Shown here: positions 1-6,952 of the stretch, one piece after another
Position numbering within the stretch: the stretch's first letter is position 1
Layout of the letters: each line of letters starts with the position of its first letter
DNA from: PNKC01 sp039917655
GTDB lineage: Bacteria > Chloroflexota > Dehalococcoidia > Tepidiformales > Tepidiformaceae
Assembly (NCBI GenBank): GCA_039917655.1
Contig: JBDSJC010000266.1
Span: 1 to 10,076 of the forward strand
Direction: 5' to 3'
Length of the DNA stretch: 10,076 nucleotides
Position numbers and translations under genes: made by a program
The notes under the pieces: model-generated
Seen by the model: only the letters and a program-made list of their open reading frames with translations
Databases searched by the model: none
What the model was told of the DNA's origin: nothing

Positions 1-149
1 TCTCTGGGCGGACGCGTGACCTTGCCGAAGGTCACCTCTACCTCGCGTTGTTCCCGGGGCTGGCGATCATGCTCGCGGTGTTCGGCGTGAACATGCTGGG
101 CGACGCCCTGCGAGACGTACTGGACCCACGGTTGCGCGGCTCGCGCTAG
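1..149 (+). CDS. DppC-type ABC transporter permease, C-terminal fragment (5' end outside window)
   Basis: Only the last 48 codons are visible, in the frame starting at position 3 and ending in TAG at 147-149. The visible end reads through a hydrophobic last helix (LALFPGLAIMLAVFGVNML) into the GDALRD-x-LDPRLRG tail that is diagnostic of the inner-membrane DppC/OppC permease family. Its last 19 residues differ from those of the complete DppC-type permease ending at 4002 by one residue (V for I). They match the cassette 2 permease ending at 7852 less well. It is therefore the 3' end of an upstream importer cassette, making at least three DppC copies in a row. The fragment itself looks intact; it is simply cut by the window edge. 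Family assignment is firm; the substrate cannot be known from this piece. Confidence 0.9.
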   Translation, partial: SGRTRDLAEGHLYLALFPGLAIMLAVFGVNMLGDALRDVLDPRLRGSR

Positions 150-152
150 CGG

Positions 153-169
153 GAGCTGGCCGCCAGCTC
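153..169 (+). terminator. Candidate hairpin just after the upstream permease stop
   Basis: GAGCTGG at 153-159 pairs with CCAGCTC at 163-169 around a 3-nt loop, beginning 4 nt after the TAG at 147-149. No T-tract follows, so it is not a canonical intrinsic terminator. It may mark the 3' end of the upstream cassette transcript or be an mRNA-protecting stem. The position between two cassettes supports a role at a transcript end, but this is inference. Confidence 0.35.
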
Positions 170-233
170 TGAGGATTGTACAAGGCGTTCCTCTCCGCCC
201 GGCCCAAACTGCCGCCCGGGTCGATAGCTGCGA

Positions 234-261
234 TTGACTTCGCTCACACTCGGCTTAGACT
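234..261 (+). promoter_or_regulatory. Predicted sigma-70-type promoter of cassette 1
   Basis: A -35-like TTGACT (234-239, 5 of 6 consensus bases) is separated by 16 bp from a -10-like TAGACT (256-261, 4 of 6). The ATG at 323 lies 61 nt further on. The same two hexamers with the same 16-bp spacing recur before the second binding-protein gene (4082-4109), while the spacer sequence between them has drifted. That pattern of conserved boxes and a varied spacer is the main support for a real promoter. The start site has not been mapped. Confidence 0.65.
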
Positions 262-310
262 ACGAGCATCCGCGCAGGCGCCGGTTTTCGTACCCTTGCC
301 AGAACATTCA

Positions 311-317
311 GGAGGAG
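311..317 (+). promoter_or_regulatory. Ribosome-binding site that fixes the start at 323
   Basis: GGAGGAG lies 5 nt before ATG 323. The frame stays open upstream to a TTG at 176, but that extension has no comparable site, would cover the predicted promoter at 234-261, and would bury the Tat signal peptide about 49 residues inside the protein. The start at 323 is therefore preferred. Confidence 0.85.
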
Positions 318-322
318 AAGCA

Positions 323-2017
323 ATGACTAGCCAGGATAACTATTGGATTCGGCGGTTGCAGTCCGGCGGCGTTTCGCGCAGGCGGTTCGTTGGCGGCGCG
401 GCGCTGGCCGGCGTGGGCGCGGCCGGCCTCGGGCTGGTGGGTTGCGGCGACGACGACAGCACGGGCGGCGGTGGTGGGTCCGGTAGCGCCGCCACGCCAA
501 CATCGACGGCGATCGCACCGGGCGCAGGCCAGCAGATCAAAAAGGGCGGCCACCTCACGGTCCACATGGGCGGATCGCCCCGGAGCCTTGACCCGCACTT
601 TGATACCTTCCCGTACAACACTGCGATCACGAATACCACGAACAACGGACTGCTCCAGTTCTCACCCGACCTGAGCAAGATCGAAGGCGATCTGGCGCTC
701 GCCATGCCGGAGCAACCGGACCCGCTCAGCTACACCTTCAAAATCCCGGCCGGGGTCAAATTCCACGACGTGGATCCGGTGAACGGTCGCGAATTCACGG
801 CTGAAGATGTGAAGTACAGCATCGAGCGGCAAATGACCGACAAGGCGGGCCAGTTCCAGCACGCCTACTTCTTCCTCAACAAGGTGGCGAAAGTCGAAGC
901 GGTGGATAAGACCACCGTGAAGTTCACGCTGAACAAGCCGTTCGCCCCGTTTATCAGCTACATCGCCAGCCCCTGGACGATGATGATCTGCCGGGAAGTG
1001 GTGGAGAAGGATGGCGACCTCACCCAGCGCGCCATCGGCACCGGACCGTTCATCTTCAAGGAATGGCAGAAGGACGTAAAGTTCGAGCTCGTCAAGAACC
1101 CGAACTACTACAAGAAAGAGCTGCCAAACATCGACCAGTACACGATCCTCTTGGCGACGGATCCGGATACCGCGGCAACGTTGTTCATCGACAAAAAGGT
1201 GGATGCCATCGTTTCCGGGATCACGCAGTTGCAGCGCATTAAGGATGGCCGCAAAGACGTCAACTACCAGGCGCAGCCCAGCCAGTTCTGGAAGCAGCTG
1301 CGCATGCCGCCGACGACCAAAGACCAACCCTACCCGAAGCCCTTCGACGACAAGCGGGTGCGCGAGGCAATCGTCCGCGCGGTTAACAAGCAACAGGTAC
1401 TCGATCTTGTCTACAACGGTGATGGCGCCGTCGCCAAGGGGCCGATCCTCCCGCAGTACTCCACCTGGGCGCTCAAGGACGAGCCCGTTGGCTTCGACCT
1501 GAACAAGGCCAGGGCGCTGATGAAGGAAGCCGGGCAGGATGCCGGGTTCAGCGGAGAGTTCATCTGGGCTGCCACAAGTCCCCAGCAAGACCAGATATCC
1601 GAAGTGCTCAAGCAGCAACTTAAGGAGATCAAGGTCAACCTGGAACTTAAGCCGATGGAGCTGGCTGCCTACTACAACCAGACGTACGCGTACAAGTACA
1701 CGTTCTCGCATCATACACCACTCAACAATCCAGACCCGGATGAGAACTTGGCCTCCTACTTCGGTCGCAATGCCACCTTCTTCAAATTCTACAACGAAGC
1801 TGTCTGGGATCTGATCGACAAGCAGGCCGTGGAGTTGGACACCGAAAAGCGCAAGGCGATTGTCCAGGACGTCCAGAAGCAAATCGCCGTCGAGTTCCCG
1901 ATGGCGTTCATGCACACCACCAACAACCACAACTTCACCGATAAGAAGGTGAAGGGCTGGTTCTACTCCAACGACCTGTACAACGGCCGCATCAGTAACG
2001 TCTGGCTCGGCGCCTGA
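323..2017 (+). CDS. Family-5 (peptide/nickel-type) ABC solute-binding lipoprotein, cassette 1
   Basis: A 564-residue extracytoplasmic binding protein that captures the ligand and delivers it to the permease pair encoded just downstream. The N-terminus is a Tat lipoprotein signal: the twin-arginine motif SRRRFV is at residues 18-23, a Gly/Ala-rich hydrophobic stretch follows, and the lipobox LVGC places the lipidated Cys at 41. Next come GDDD, a Gly/Ser/Ala/Thr-rich flexible linker (about 46-71), and the SBP_bac_5 domain from about residue 72 to the end. Landmarks typical of the family are FTAEDV (158-163), GTGPF (239-243), NPNYY and RVREA (345-349). The length fits the family. The ligand cannot be read from sequence: oligopeptides are the default, but family members also bind nickel chelates, opines, sugars and haem. 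It is the first gene of a three-gene operon, 58 nt before the permease. The N-terminal 47 codons nearly match those of the gene at 4168, whereas the mature part is clearly different. Confidence 0.93.
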   Translation: MTSQDNYWIRRLQSGGVSRRRFVGGAALAGVGAAGLGLVGCGDDDSTGGGGGSGSAATPTSTAIAPGAGQQIKKGGHLTVHMGGSPRSLDPHFDTFPYNTAITNTTNNGLLQFSPDLSKIEGDLALAMPEQPDPLSYTFKIPAGVKFHDVDPVNGREFTAEDVKYSIERQMTDKAGQFQHAYFFLNKVAKVEAVDKTTVKFTLNKPFAPFISYIASPWTMMICREVVEKDGDLTQRAIGTGPFIFKEWQKDVKFELVKNPNYYKKELPNIDQYTILLATDPDTAATLFIDKKVDAIVSGITQLQRIKDGRKDVNYQAQPSQFWKQLRMPPTTKDQPYPKPFDDKRVREAIVRAVNKQQVLDLVYNGDGAVAKGPILPQYSTWALKDEPVGFDLNKARALMKEAGQDAGFSGEFIWAATSPQQDQISEVLKQQLKEIKVNLELKPMELAAYYNQTYAYKYTFSHHTPLNNPDPDENLASYFGRNATFFKFYNEAVWDLIDKQAVELDTEKRKAIVQDVQKQIAVEFPMAFMHTTNNHNFTDKKVKGWFYSNDLYNGRISNVWLGA

Positions 2018-2041
2018 GGGAGCCAGGCCCAGTTACCCGGT

Positions 2042-2061
2042 CGAACACCAGCGAACACCAG
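2042..2061 (+). repeat. Perfect 10-bp tandem duplication before the permease
   Basis: CGAACACCAG occurs twice back to back (2042-2051 and 2052-2061), immediately upstream of the GAGGAG ribosome-binding site at 2063-2068. It looks like a small slippage duplication in the 58-nt gap between the binding-protein and permease genes. It shifts nothing in frame because the gap is non-coding. A related CGAACACC occurs at 6901-6908 in the gap between the cassette 2 permeases, possibly by chance. Confidence 0.7.
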
Positions 2062-2075
2062 CGAGGAGTGAGGCA

Positions 2076-3026
2076 ATGTCTCAGTATTTCATTCGGCGCC
2101 TCGTCCTCGCCGTGCCGACTATCCTCTTGGTGATCTTCGCAACGTTCCTTATCGTCCGGCTCGTACCGGGCGATATCGTCTCGATCATGATGGCCGAACG
2201 GCCCTACGCCACCCAGCAGGACCGCGAAATCCTGCGCAAGGAGTTGGGGGTGGATAAGCCCATCCCCGTCCAATTCGTGATCTACCTCGGCAAGGTTGTC
2301 CGCGGGGACCTCGGCCAGTCGCCGTGGACCAAGACGGCCGTGACGGAGGAGCTCGGCAAGCGGCTTCCGGTGACTGCGCAGTTAGGAGTCTTCGGGATTT
2401 TCCTCGGACTCCTCATCGCCATCCCGGTTGGCATCCTTTCGGCCGTGCGCCAGGACACCGTCCGCGACTACGTTGCCCGAAGCTTCGCCATCCTTGCGCT
2501 CTCGGTGCCGTCGTTCTTCATTGCGACACTGCTGATTGTCTTCCCCCAGAAGTGGTTCGGCTGGTCTCCGCCCCTGATCTATAAGGGTTGGAGCGATGGC
2601 CCAGTGGACCACATCTACTACTTCTTCTTCCCGGCGTTGCTGCTCGGTATCGGCCTTGCCGGCGGAGTCATGCGCCTGACGCGCACGATGATGCTGGAGG
2701 TACTCCGCCAGGATTACATCCGCACCGCCTGGGCGAAGGGTCTGCGTGAACGCTCAGTGATCTTCCGCCACGTCACGAAGAACGCCTTCATCCCCGTGAT
2801 CACGTTCATCGGCCTACAGGTGGGCGTCGCTGTCAGCGGCTCAATCATCATCGAAAGCGTCTTCAACATCCCGGGGGTCGGGAAGTTCTTTGTCGGCGCC
2901 ATCTTCCAGCGCGACTACCCATCGGTTCAGGGCGTCGTACTTATCCTCTCGACCGTAATCGTGTTGGTGAACCTCCTCGTCGATCTGACGTATGCCTACC
3001 TCGATCCTCGAATCCGGTACGCGTGA
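2076..3026 (+). CDS. DppB-type ABC importer permease, cassette 1
   Basis: A 316-residue integral membrane permease, the usual length for DppB/OppB. It would form a heterodimer with the DppC-type protein at 3055-4002 in the cytoplasmic membrane. Six hydrophobic segments are visible at about residues 9-28, 101-124, 136-157, 181-199, 243-262 and 285-304. The family start YFIRRL, the VPGD motif after helix 1 and the LDPRIRYA tail are all present. The cytoplasmic EAA-type loop that docks on the ATPase runs at about 213-240, with conserved Ala, Gly and the RHVTKNAFIP end. ATG 2076 has GAGGAG 7 nt upstream. The gene lies 58 nt after the binding-protein gene and 28 nt before dppC, consistent with one transcript. 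No truncation is seen. Substrate is unknown. Confidence 0.93.
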   Translation: MSQYFIRRLVLAVPTILLVIFATFLIVRLVPGDIVSIMMAERPYATQQDREILRKELGVDKPIPVQFVIYLGKVVRGDLGQSPWTKTAVTEELGKRLPVTAQLGVFGIFLGLLIAIPVGILSAVRQDTVRDYVARSFAILALSVPSFFIATLLIVFPQKWFGWSPPLIYKGWSDGPVDHIYYFFFPALLLGIGLAGGVMRLTRTMMLEVLRQDYIRTAWAKGLRERSVIFRHVTKNAFIPVITFIGLQVGVAVSGSIIIESVFNIPGVGKFFVGAIFQRDYPSVQGVVLILSTVIVLVNLLVDLTYAYLDPRIRYA

Positions 3027-3054
3027 CTAGCCCTGAACGATAAGAAGGTGAGCC

Positions 3055-4002
3055 ATGGCCGAGTCTGCCGCACTTAGTCTCCCCGTTGCCGCCACAAGTG
3101 GTCGTCGGCTGCCCTTTTGGGGCGATGTCCTGCGCCGCCTGGTGCGCGAGAAGCCGCTTGGCTTGATCGGCGCGATTTTGGTCATCACGTTCCTCGTTAT
3201 GGCGATCGCAGCCCCGCTGATCGCCCCCTCCGGCCCCTCCGAACTTGGCGCTGGCAGACGCCTCGATGGGCCGTCCGCCAGCCACATCTTCGGCACGGAT
3301 AACCTCGGCCGCGATGTGTTCAGCCGGGTTGTCTACGGCGCGCGGGTGAGCATGACCATTGGTTTCCTCTCGATCTTCATCTCCACACTGCTCGCACTGA
3401 CGATCGGCGTGCTCAGCGGCTACTTCGGCGGGATTATCGACATGCTGGCGCAGCGCCTTGTTGATGCGTTTATGGCGTTCCCAGCGCTCGTCTTCCTGAT
3501 CGCTGTGGGCGGCATGTTCGGGAATGCACAGATTCCCGGGCTGCCGGACCAGGGGCTGTTCAGCACAAAAATCGTCGTCCTGATCATTTCGCTGGGGTTA
3601 CTCTTTGGCGTGGGCAGCTCGCGGATAATCCGCAGCGCCACGCTCAGCGTCAAAAGTTCTGCATTCATCGAGGCGTCGCGCGCGACCGGCGCGACGCACA
3701 CGCGGCTGATCTTCGTGCACGTACTTCCGAACGTGATGGCGCCAACGATCACGCTCGCGACGCTGGGCCTCGGCGGCGTGATCCTGGCCGAAGCCGGCTT
3801 GGCCTTCCTCGGGCTGAGCGTGCCTCCAGACCAGGTGACCTGGGGAGGAATGCTGAGGAGCGAGGCGCGGTCGTTCATGGTGCAGGCGCCATGGCTGGCG
3901 ATCTTCCCGGGCCTCGCCCTGAGCCTCGCGGTGTTCGGCTTCAACATGCTTGGCGACGCCCTCCGCGACATCCTCGACCCACGGCTGCGCGGCTCGCGCT
4001 GA
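3055..4002 (+). CDS. DppC-type ABC importer permease, cassette 1
   Basis: A 315-residue inner-membrane permease, partner of the DppB-type protein just upstream. A cytoplasmic N-terminal tail of about 35 residues (the OppC_N region, containing REKPLGLIG) leads into the first helix (about 37-57). The signature GTDNLGRDVFSRVVYGAR is at 80-97. The BPD_transp_1 domain follows, with its EAA-type ATPase-docking loop at about 202-230 (ATGA and HVLPNVMAP). The end is the family tail GDALRDILDPRLRG. Compared with the cassette 2 homologue it carries about 15 extra residues around 152-172 (GMFGNAQIPGLPDQG), in a likely external loop that could contact the binding protein. ATG 3055 follows AAGGTGA at 3045-3051. 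It is the last gene of cassette 1; no ATPase gene follows. Confidence 0.93.
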   Translation: MAESAALSLPVAATSGRRLPFWGDVLRRLVREKPLGLIGAILVITFLVMAIAAPLIAPSGPSELGAGRRLDGPSASHIFGTDNLGRDVFSRVVYGARVSMTIGFLSIFISTLLALTIGVLSGYFGGIIDMLAQRLVDAFMAFPALVFLIAVGGMFGNAQIPGLPDQGLFSTKIVVLIISLGLLFGVGSSRIIRSATLSVKSSAFIEASRATGATHTRLIFVHVLPNVMAPTITLATLGLGGVILAEAGLAFLGLSVPPDQVTWGGMLRSEARSFMVQAPWLAIFPGLALSLAVFGFNMLGDALRDILDPRLRGSR

Positions 4003-4067
4003 GCGACACCCCTGTCGGGAGTACGAGTGGGCCTGTGCGTCACACCCCTTTGCATCAGCCGTACCGC

Positions 4068-4308
4068 GTCGATACCTGCGATTGACTTTGCCCTCACCTC
4101 GCCTAGACTACGGGCATCCGGGTGGCCGCGGTTTCGTACTGTTGGCAGATGATTTAGGGGGAGAGCTATGACTAGCCAGGATAACTATTGGATTCGCCGG
4201 TTGCAGTCCGGCGGCGTTTCACGCAGGCGATTTGTGGGCGGTGCGGCGATGGCGGGCGTCGGCGCGGCCGGCCTCGGCCTCGTCGGGTGCGGCGACGACG
4301 ACAGCACG
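4068..4308 (+). repeat. Promoter-leader module, copy 2 (partner at 220-463)
   Basis: Second copy of the element at 220-463. It has the same order: GTCGATA, TTGACT, a 16-bp spacer, TAGACT, a purine-rich ribosome-binding site, ATG, then 47 leader codons with a single residue change. The first 17 codons differ at one base only, while the next 30 codons differ at 12. The similarity ends where the linker begins, and upstream of 4068 I see no clear match to the sequence before 220. Confidence 0.85.
4082..4109 (+). promoter_or_regulatory. Predicted sigma-70-type promoter of cassette 2
   Basis: TTGACT (4082-4087) and TAGACT (4104-4109) are separated by 16 bp, with ATG 4168 lying 58 nt further on. 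The hexamers, the spacing and the bases after the -10 box (ACG-GCATCCG) match the cassette 1 element, while the spacer differs. An internal promoter here means cassette 2 need not depend on read-through from cassette 1. Confidence 0.65.
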
Positions 4309-5871
4309 AGCACGCCAACGGCGGCCGCCGGGAAGACCACAACGACCGGCGCATCGCCCACGGCGAAGGCCGAAACGCCGAAGAAGGGCGGCAGCTACAC
4401 CGCCGCATTCGTCGGACCGTTCGCTGGAGCGGACCCGCATAACTCGGTCTATGGCGGCGCGGGCATTGTGCCCGTCGTCTATAGCTACCTGATTCGAAAC
4501 TACGAGGCCTATGCCCCAGATAAGGGCAACGTCCAGGACCTCGCCGAAAGCCACAAGCTCCAGGACGACAAGCTGACCGTCGTCTTCAAGATTCGCTCGG
4601 GCGTGAAGATCGCCCCGAACAGCCAGAACATCCCCGAGCGGGCGATGGACAGCGAAGACGTGCTGAAGAGCTGGCAGCGCATTGGGGACGCGAAGTCCGG
4701 CTCCAACGGTTACGGATTCGCGAGTAAGTGGATCGACAAAATGGACACGCCGGACGCCTCGACGTTCCGCATGGTCCTCAAGTCCCCTTATGCGTGGACC
4801 GACGCCCAGGTTGGCAACAACTTGCAAGGCGCTATCGTCCCGAAGGAAGGGCTTGCAAGCGCGGACCTGAAGGCGAAGCCGGTCGGGAGTGGCCCGTTCA
4901 TGCTCCAGGAACTAACCGAAGGCTCCCAGGCCGTGATGGTCCGCAACCCCAACTACTACAAGCAGGGCCAGCCGTACCTGGACAAGTACACGATCCGCGG
5001 TTTCGCCGATCAGACGACATGGCTGACAGCGTTCTCCTCCGGCCAGGCCGATTTCTACTCCGCGCTCAACCAGGACGAAGCGAAGCAGATCATCGCGAAC
5101 CAGAAGACCGTGCAAGCCGAGGCCCGCAAGAGCGTCGGCTTCAACTCGTTCTGGATGAACACCAAGCAGGCGCCGTGGACGGACGAGCGCGTCCGCAGGG
5201 CTGTCAACCTCGCGACCAACCGCGACGAGTACATCCAGATCGACGGCCATGGAGCCGGCGAGCCGGCCGGCCCGGTGCAGTACTGCTACACCGGCTACAA
5301 CATCCCGAAGGACGAACTGAACAAGCTCCAGGCCTTCAACGTGGCCGAGGCGAAGAAGCTGTTCGAAGCCGCGGCCATCAAGGAGTTCTCCTTCTCGCAC
5401 CCGACTGGTGGTTCGGCCGCGAATTACGTGCCGATCTTCGTCCGCCAGATGCAGGCGGCGGGCGTGACCGCCAAGCCGCTTCCGCTGGACCCGGGCACCT
5501 GGGTGGCCGGCTATTACACCAGCAAGCTCGGCGCCAGCCTTTCGCTGAACCAGGCGTACCAGACGCCGGACAACGCGATGGCCTGGTACACCACCGAAGG
5601 CATCACCGGGAACAAGAACTACGACACCGGCTTTTCTGATCCGGCGATCGACGCGGCAATTTTGAAGGCTGCCGGGGTGCTCGATGTGACGGCCCGCAAG
5701 GCCGCCTACCAGGATGCCCAGAAGCTGGTCATCAGCAAGTCGCCCGCGTTCTTCAATTTCTACGGCCCACAGACCGATGAGTTGTTGCAGCCTCAGATCC
5801 GTGGCGTGGAGTTGAAGCTCAGCAGCCTCAGTACGGCCTTCGCCGCCGATTGGTGGACTACCAAGGCGTAG
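4168..5871 (+). CDS. Family-5 (peptide/nickel-type) ABC solute-binding lipoprotein, cassette 2
   Basis: A 567-residue binding lipoprotein, paralogue of the one at 323-2017. The Tat motif SRRRFV is at 18-23 and the lipobox LVGC gives lipidated Cys41. A Thr/Ala/Pro/Lys-rich linker (about 46-75) precedes the KKGG start of the SBP_bac_5 domain, which runs to the C-terminus. Family landmarks are SEDV (162-165), GSGPF (240-244), NPNYY and RVRRA (341-345). ATG 4168 is preceded by AGGGGGAG (4156-4163). Outside the leader the protein is clearly divergent from the first paralogue: the linker differs, and the ligand-lobe sequences share mainly the family motifs. A different ligand is therefore likely, though not demonstrable here. 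It is separated from its permease genes by 80 nt containing a perfect hairpin. Confidence 0.93.
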   Translation: MTSQDNYWIRRLQSGGVSRRRFVGGAAMAGVGAAGLGLVGCGDDDSTSTPTAAAGKTTTTGASPTAKAETPKKGGSYTAAFVGPFAGADPHNSVYGGAGIVPVVYSYLIRNYEAYAPDKGNVQDLAESHKLQDDKLTVVFKIRSGVKIAPNSQNIPERAMDSEDVLKSWQRIGDAKSGSNGYGFASKWIDKMDTPDASTFRMVLKSPYAWTDAQVGNNLQGAIVPKEGLASADLKAKPVGSGPFMLQELTEGSQAVMVRNPNYYKQGQPYLDKYTIRGFADQTTWLTAFSSGQADFYSALNQDEAKQIIANQKTVQAEARKSVGFNSFWMNTKQAPWTDERVRRAVNLATNRDEYIQIDGHGAGEPAGPVQYCYTGYNIPKDELNKLQAFNVAEAKKLFEAAAIKEFSFSHPTGGSAANYVPIFVRQMQAAGVTAKPLPLDPGTWVAGYYTSKLGASLSLNQAYQTPDNAMAWYTTEGITGNKNYDTGFSDPAIDAAILKAAGVLDVTARKAAYQDAQKLVISKSPAFFNFYGPQTDELLQPQIRGVELKLSSLSTAFAADWWTTKA

Positions 5872-5890
5872 TTGCCGTGGAAACGGCCCG

Positions 5891-5920
5891 CAGGCGAGGG
5901 GCTATTGTGCCCCTCGCCTG
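5891..5920 (+). terminator. Perfect 12-bp hairpin between binding protein and permeases
   Basis: CAGGCGAGGGGC (5891-5902) is perfectly complementary to GCCCCTCGCCTG (5909-5920) around a 6-nt loop, 19 nt after the stop of the binding-protein gene. The bases that follow (AGCTTATTC) have no run of T. It is therefore more likely a partial attenuator or an mRNA-stabilising stem than a full terminator, because the permeases downstream have no other obvious promoter. Similar stems between binding-protein and permease genes are known in other importer operons (the malE-malF gap of E. coli), where they keep the binding protein in excess. The role here is inferred; the structure itself is plain in the sequence. 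Confidence 0.75.
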
Positions 5921-5934
5921 AGCTTATTCGGCAT

Positions 5935-5944
5935 GGGAGGGGGG
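5935..5944 (+). promoter_or_regulatory. Ribosome-binding site supporting a TTG start at 5952
   Basis: GGGAGGGGGG ends 7 nt before TTG 5952. The nearby ATG at 5933 is in another frame. TTG 5952 gives the standard DppB beginning ARYIVRRL with no extra residues, so this non-ATG start is preferred. Confidence 0.8.
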
Positions 5945-5951
5945 TGCGCTG

Positions 5952-6899
5952 TTGGCTCGTTACATCGTCCGCCGGTTGGCGATGGCCTTGATGATCCTCT
6001 GGTTCATCTCGATCGCCGTGTTCATCATGATGCGCATCGGGCCGGGCGACCCAGCGCTGCTCCAGCAAGGCATCAACGCCACGCCGGAGAAGGTTGCCCA
6101 GGTCCACAAAGAGATGGGGCTCGATGACCCTTACCCGGTGCAGTACCTCAACTGGGTGAAGGGGATGGTTACCCTGGACTTTGGCCGCTCCGTCCTTACG
6201 CAGACCGATGTGACCCGGGAGTTCAAGTCACGCATCCCCATCAGCCTGCAGTTGATGGCCATGACCGTCTTCTGGACGGTCGTCATCGGCATCCCATTCG
6301 GGATCATCTCGGCGGCGAAGCGCAACTCCGCCTCGGACTACGGGGTACGCATGTTCGCGATTGTGGGGCTTTCGGTGCCCAGTTTCTGGATCGCCACGTT
6401 GGTCCTGCTGATCCCCTCGCAGCGCTGGGGTTACGCGCCGCCGCTGGACCGCCAGGTCTCACTTTTCGGCGACCCCTGGAACAACTTCCGCCAGTTTGGT
6501 CCGCCCTCGCTCATCCTTGCTCTCGGGCCGATCGCCTCCGTCATGCGGCTCACGCGTTCGTCACTGCTCGAAGTGCTGCGAGCCGACTATGTGCGCACGG
6601 CGCGGGCGAAAGGCCTGGACGAGCGGCTCGTGATCTACCGCCACGCGCTGAAGAATTCGCTGATCCCCGTAGTCACCGTGCTCGGCCTGCTGATGGGAGG
6701 CCTGCTCGGCGGGTCCGTGATCATCGAACAGATCTTCCAATTGCGGGGCCTTGGGCAGTACGTATTCTCCGCCATCCTGCAGAAGGACTACACCGTCGCT
6801 CAGACGCTGGTGATGTACACCGCGGCGGCCGCGGTTTTGCTCAATCTCGCCGTGGACCTGCTTTACGGTCTTTTCGACCCGAGGATTCGCTATGCCTAA
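5952..6899 (+). CDS. DppB-type ABC importer permease, cassette 2 (TTG start)
   Basis: A 315-residue membrane permease, paralogue of that at 2076-3026 and of normal length. It has the family start RYIVRRL, a first helix (about 9-28), the IGPGDP motif after it, and further helices near 100-120, 133-154, 183-198, 240-260 and 285-305. The EAA-type cytoplasmic loop is at about 212-239 (ADYVRTARAKGLDE and RHALKNSLIP) and the tail is FDPRIRYA. It should pair with the DppC-type protein at 6953-7852. The TTG start may lower translation relative to the binding protein, in line with the hairpin just upstream. No defect is seen. Confidence 0.92.
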   Translation: MARYIVRRLAMALMILWFISIAVFIMMRIGPGDPALLQQGINATPEKVAQVHKEMGLDDPYPVQYLNWVKGMVTLDFGRSVLTQTDVTREFKSRIPISLQLMAMTVFWTVVIGIPFGIISAAKRNSASDYGVRMFAIVGLSVPSFWIATLVLLIPSQRWGYAPPLDRQVSLFGDPWNNFRQFGPPSLILALGPIASVMRLTRSSLLEVLRADYVRTARAKGLDERLVIYRHALKNSLIPVVTVLGLLMGGLLGGSVIIEQIFQLRGLGQYVFSAILQKDYTVAQTLVMYTAAAAVLLNLAVDLLYGLFDPRIRYA

Positions 6900-6952
6900 G
6901 CGAACACCGATCACGTGGGCCAGCCCTGTAACCGTACCCAGCGAGCAATCTT

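Larger units (their letters stand above)
220..463 (+). repeat. Promoter-leader module, copy 1 (partner at 4068-4308)
   Basis: This stretch and 4068-4308 align from GTCGATA through the promoter, the ribosome-binding site and the first 47 codons of the binding-protein gene. In the coding part I count 13 differences in 141 nt. Twelve are synonymous, and only codon 28 changes the residue (Leu to Met). Similarity stops abruptly after GDDDST, where the two linkers and mature proteins differ. The non-coding part is also alignable but has small indels. Duplication of whole cassettes followed by divergence or replacement of the mature domain would explain it. Confidence 0.85.

Noticed and set aside
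176..322. In-frame extension of the first binding-protein gene back to 176
   Set aside because: It would include the predicted promoter and ribosome-binding site and place the Tat signal far inside the protein. The paralogue at 4168 starts at the equivalent ATG.
662..1930. Long - strand open frame (422 codons) inside the first binding-protein gene
   Set aside because: Its low-complexity Leu/Val/Arg/Glu-rich translation with no family motifs is the usual shadow of a GC-rich gene, and the + strand frame has unmistakable SBP_bac_5 landmarks.
4004..4017. Small hairpin CGACA-CCCC-TGTCG after the cassette 1 permease stop
   Set aside because: A 5-bp stem without a T-tract is expected by chance at this GC content, so it is not called as a terminator.
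4728..5639. Overlapping + strand frame (303 codons) inside the second binding-protein gene
   Set aside because: Its Arg/Pro/Gly-rich translation and lack of a plausible start signal mark it as an out-of-frame shadow.
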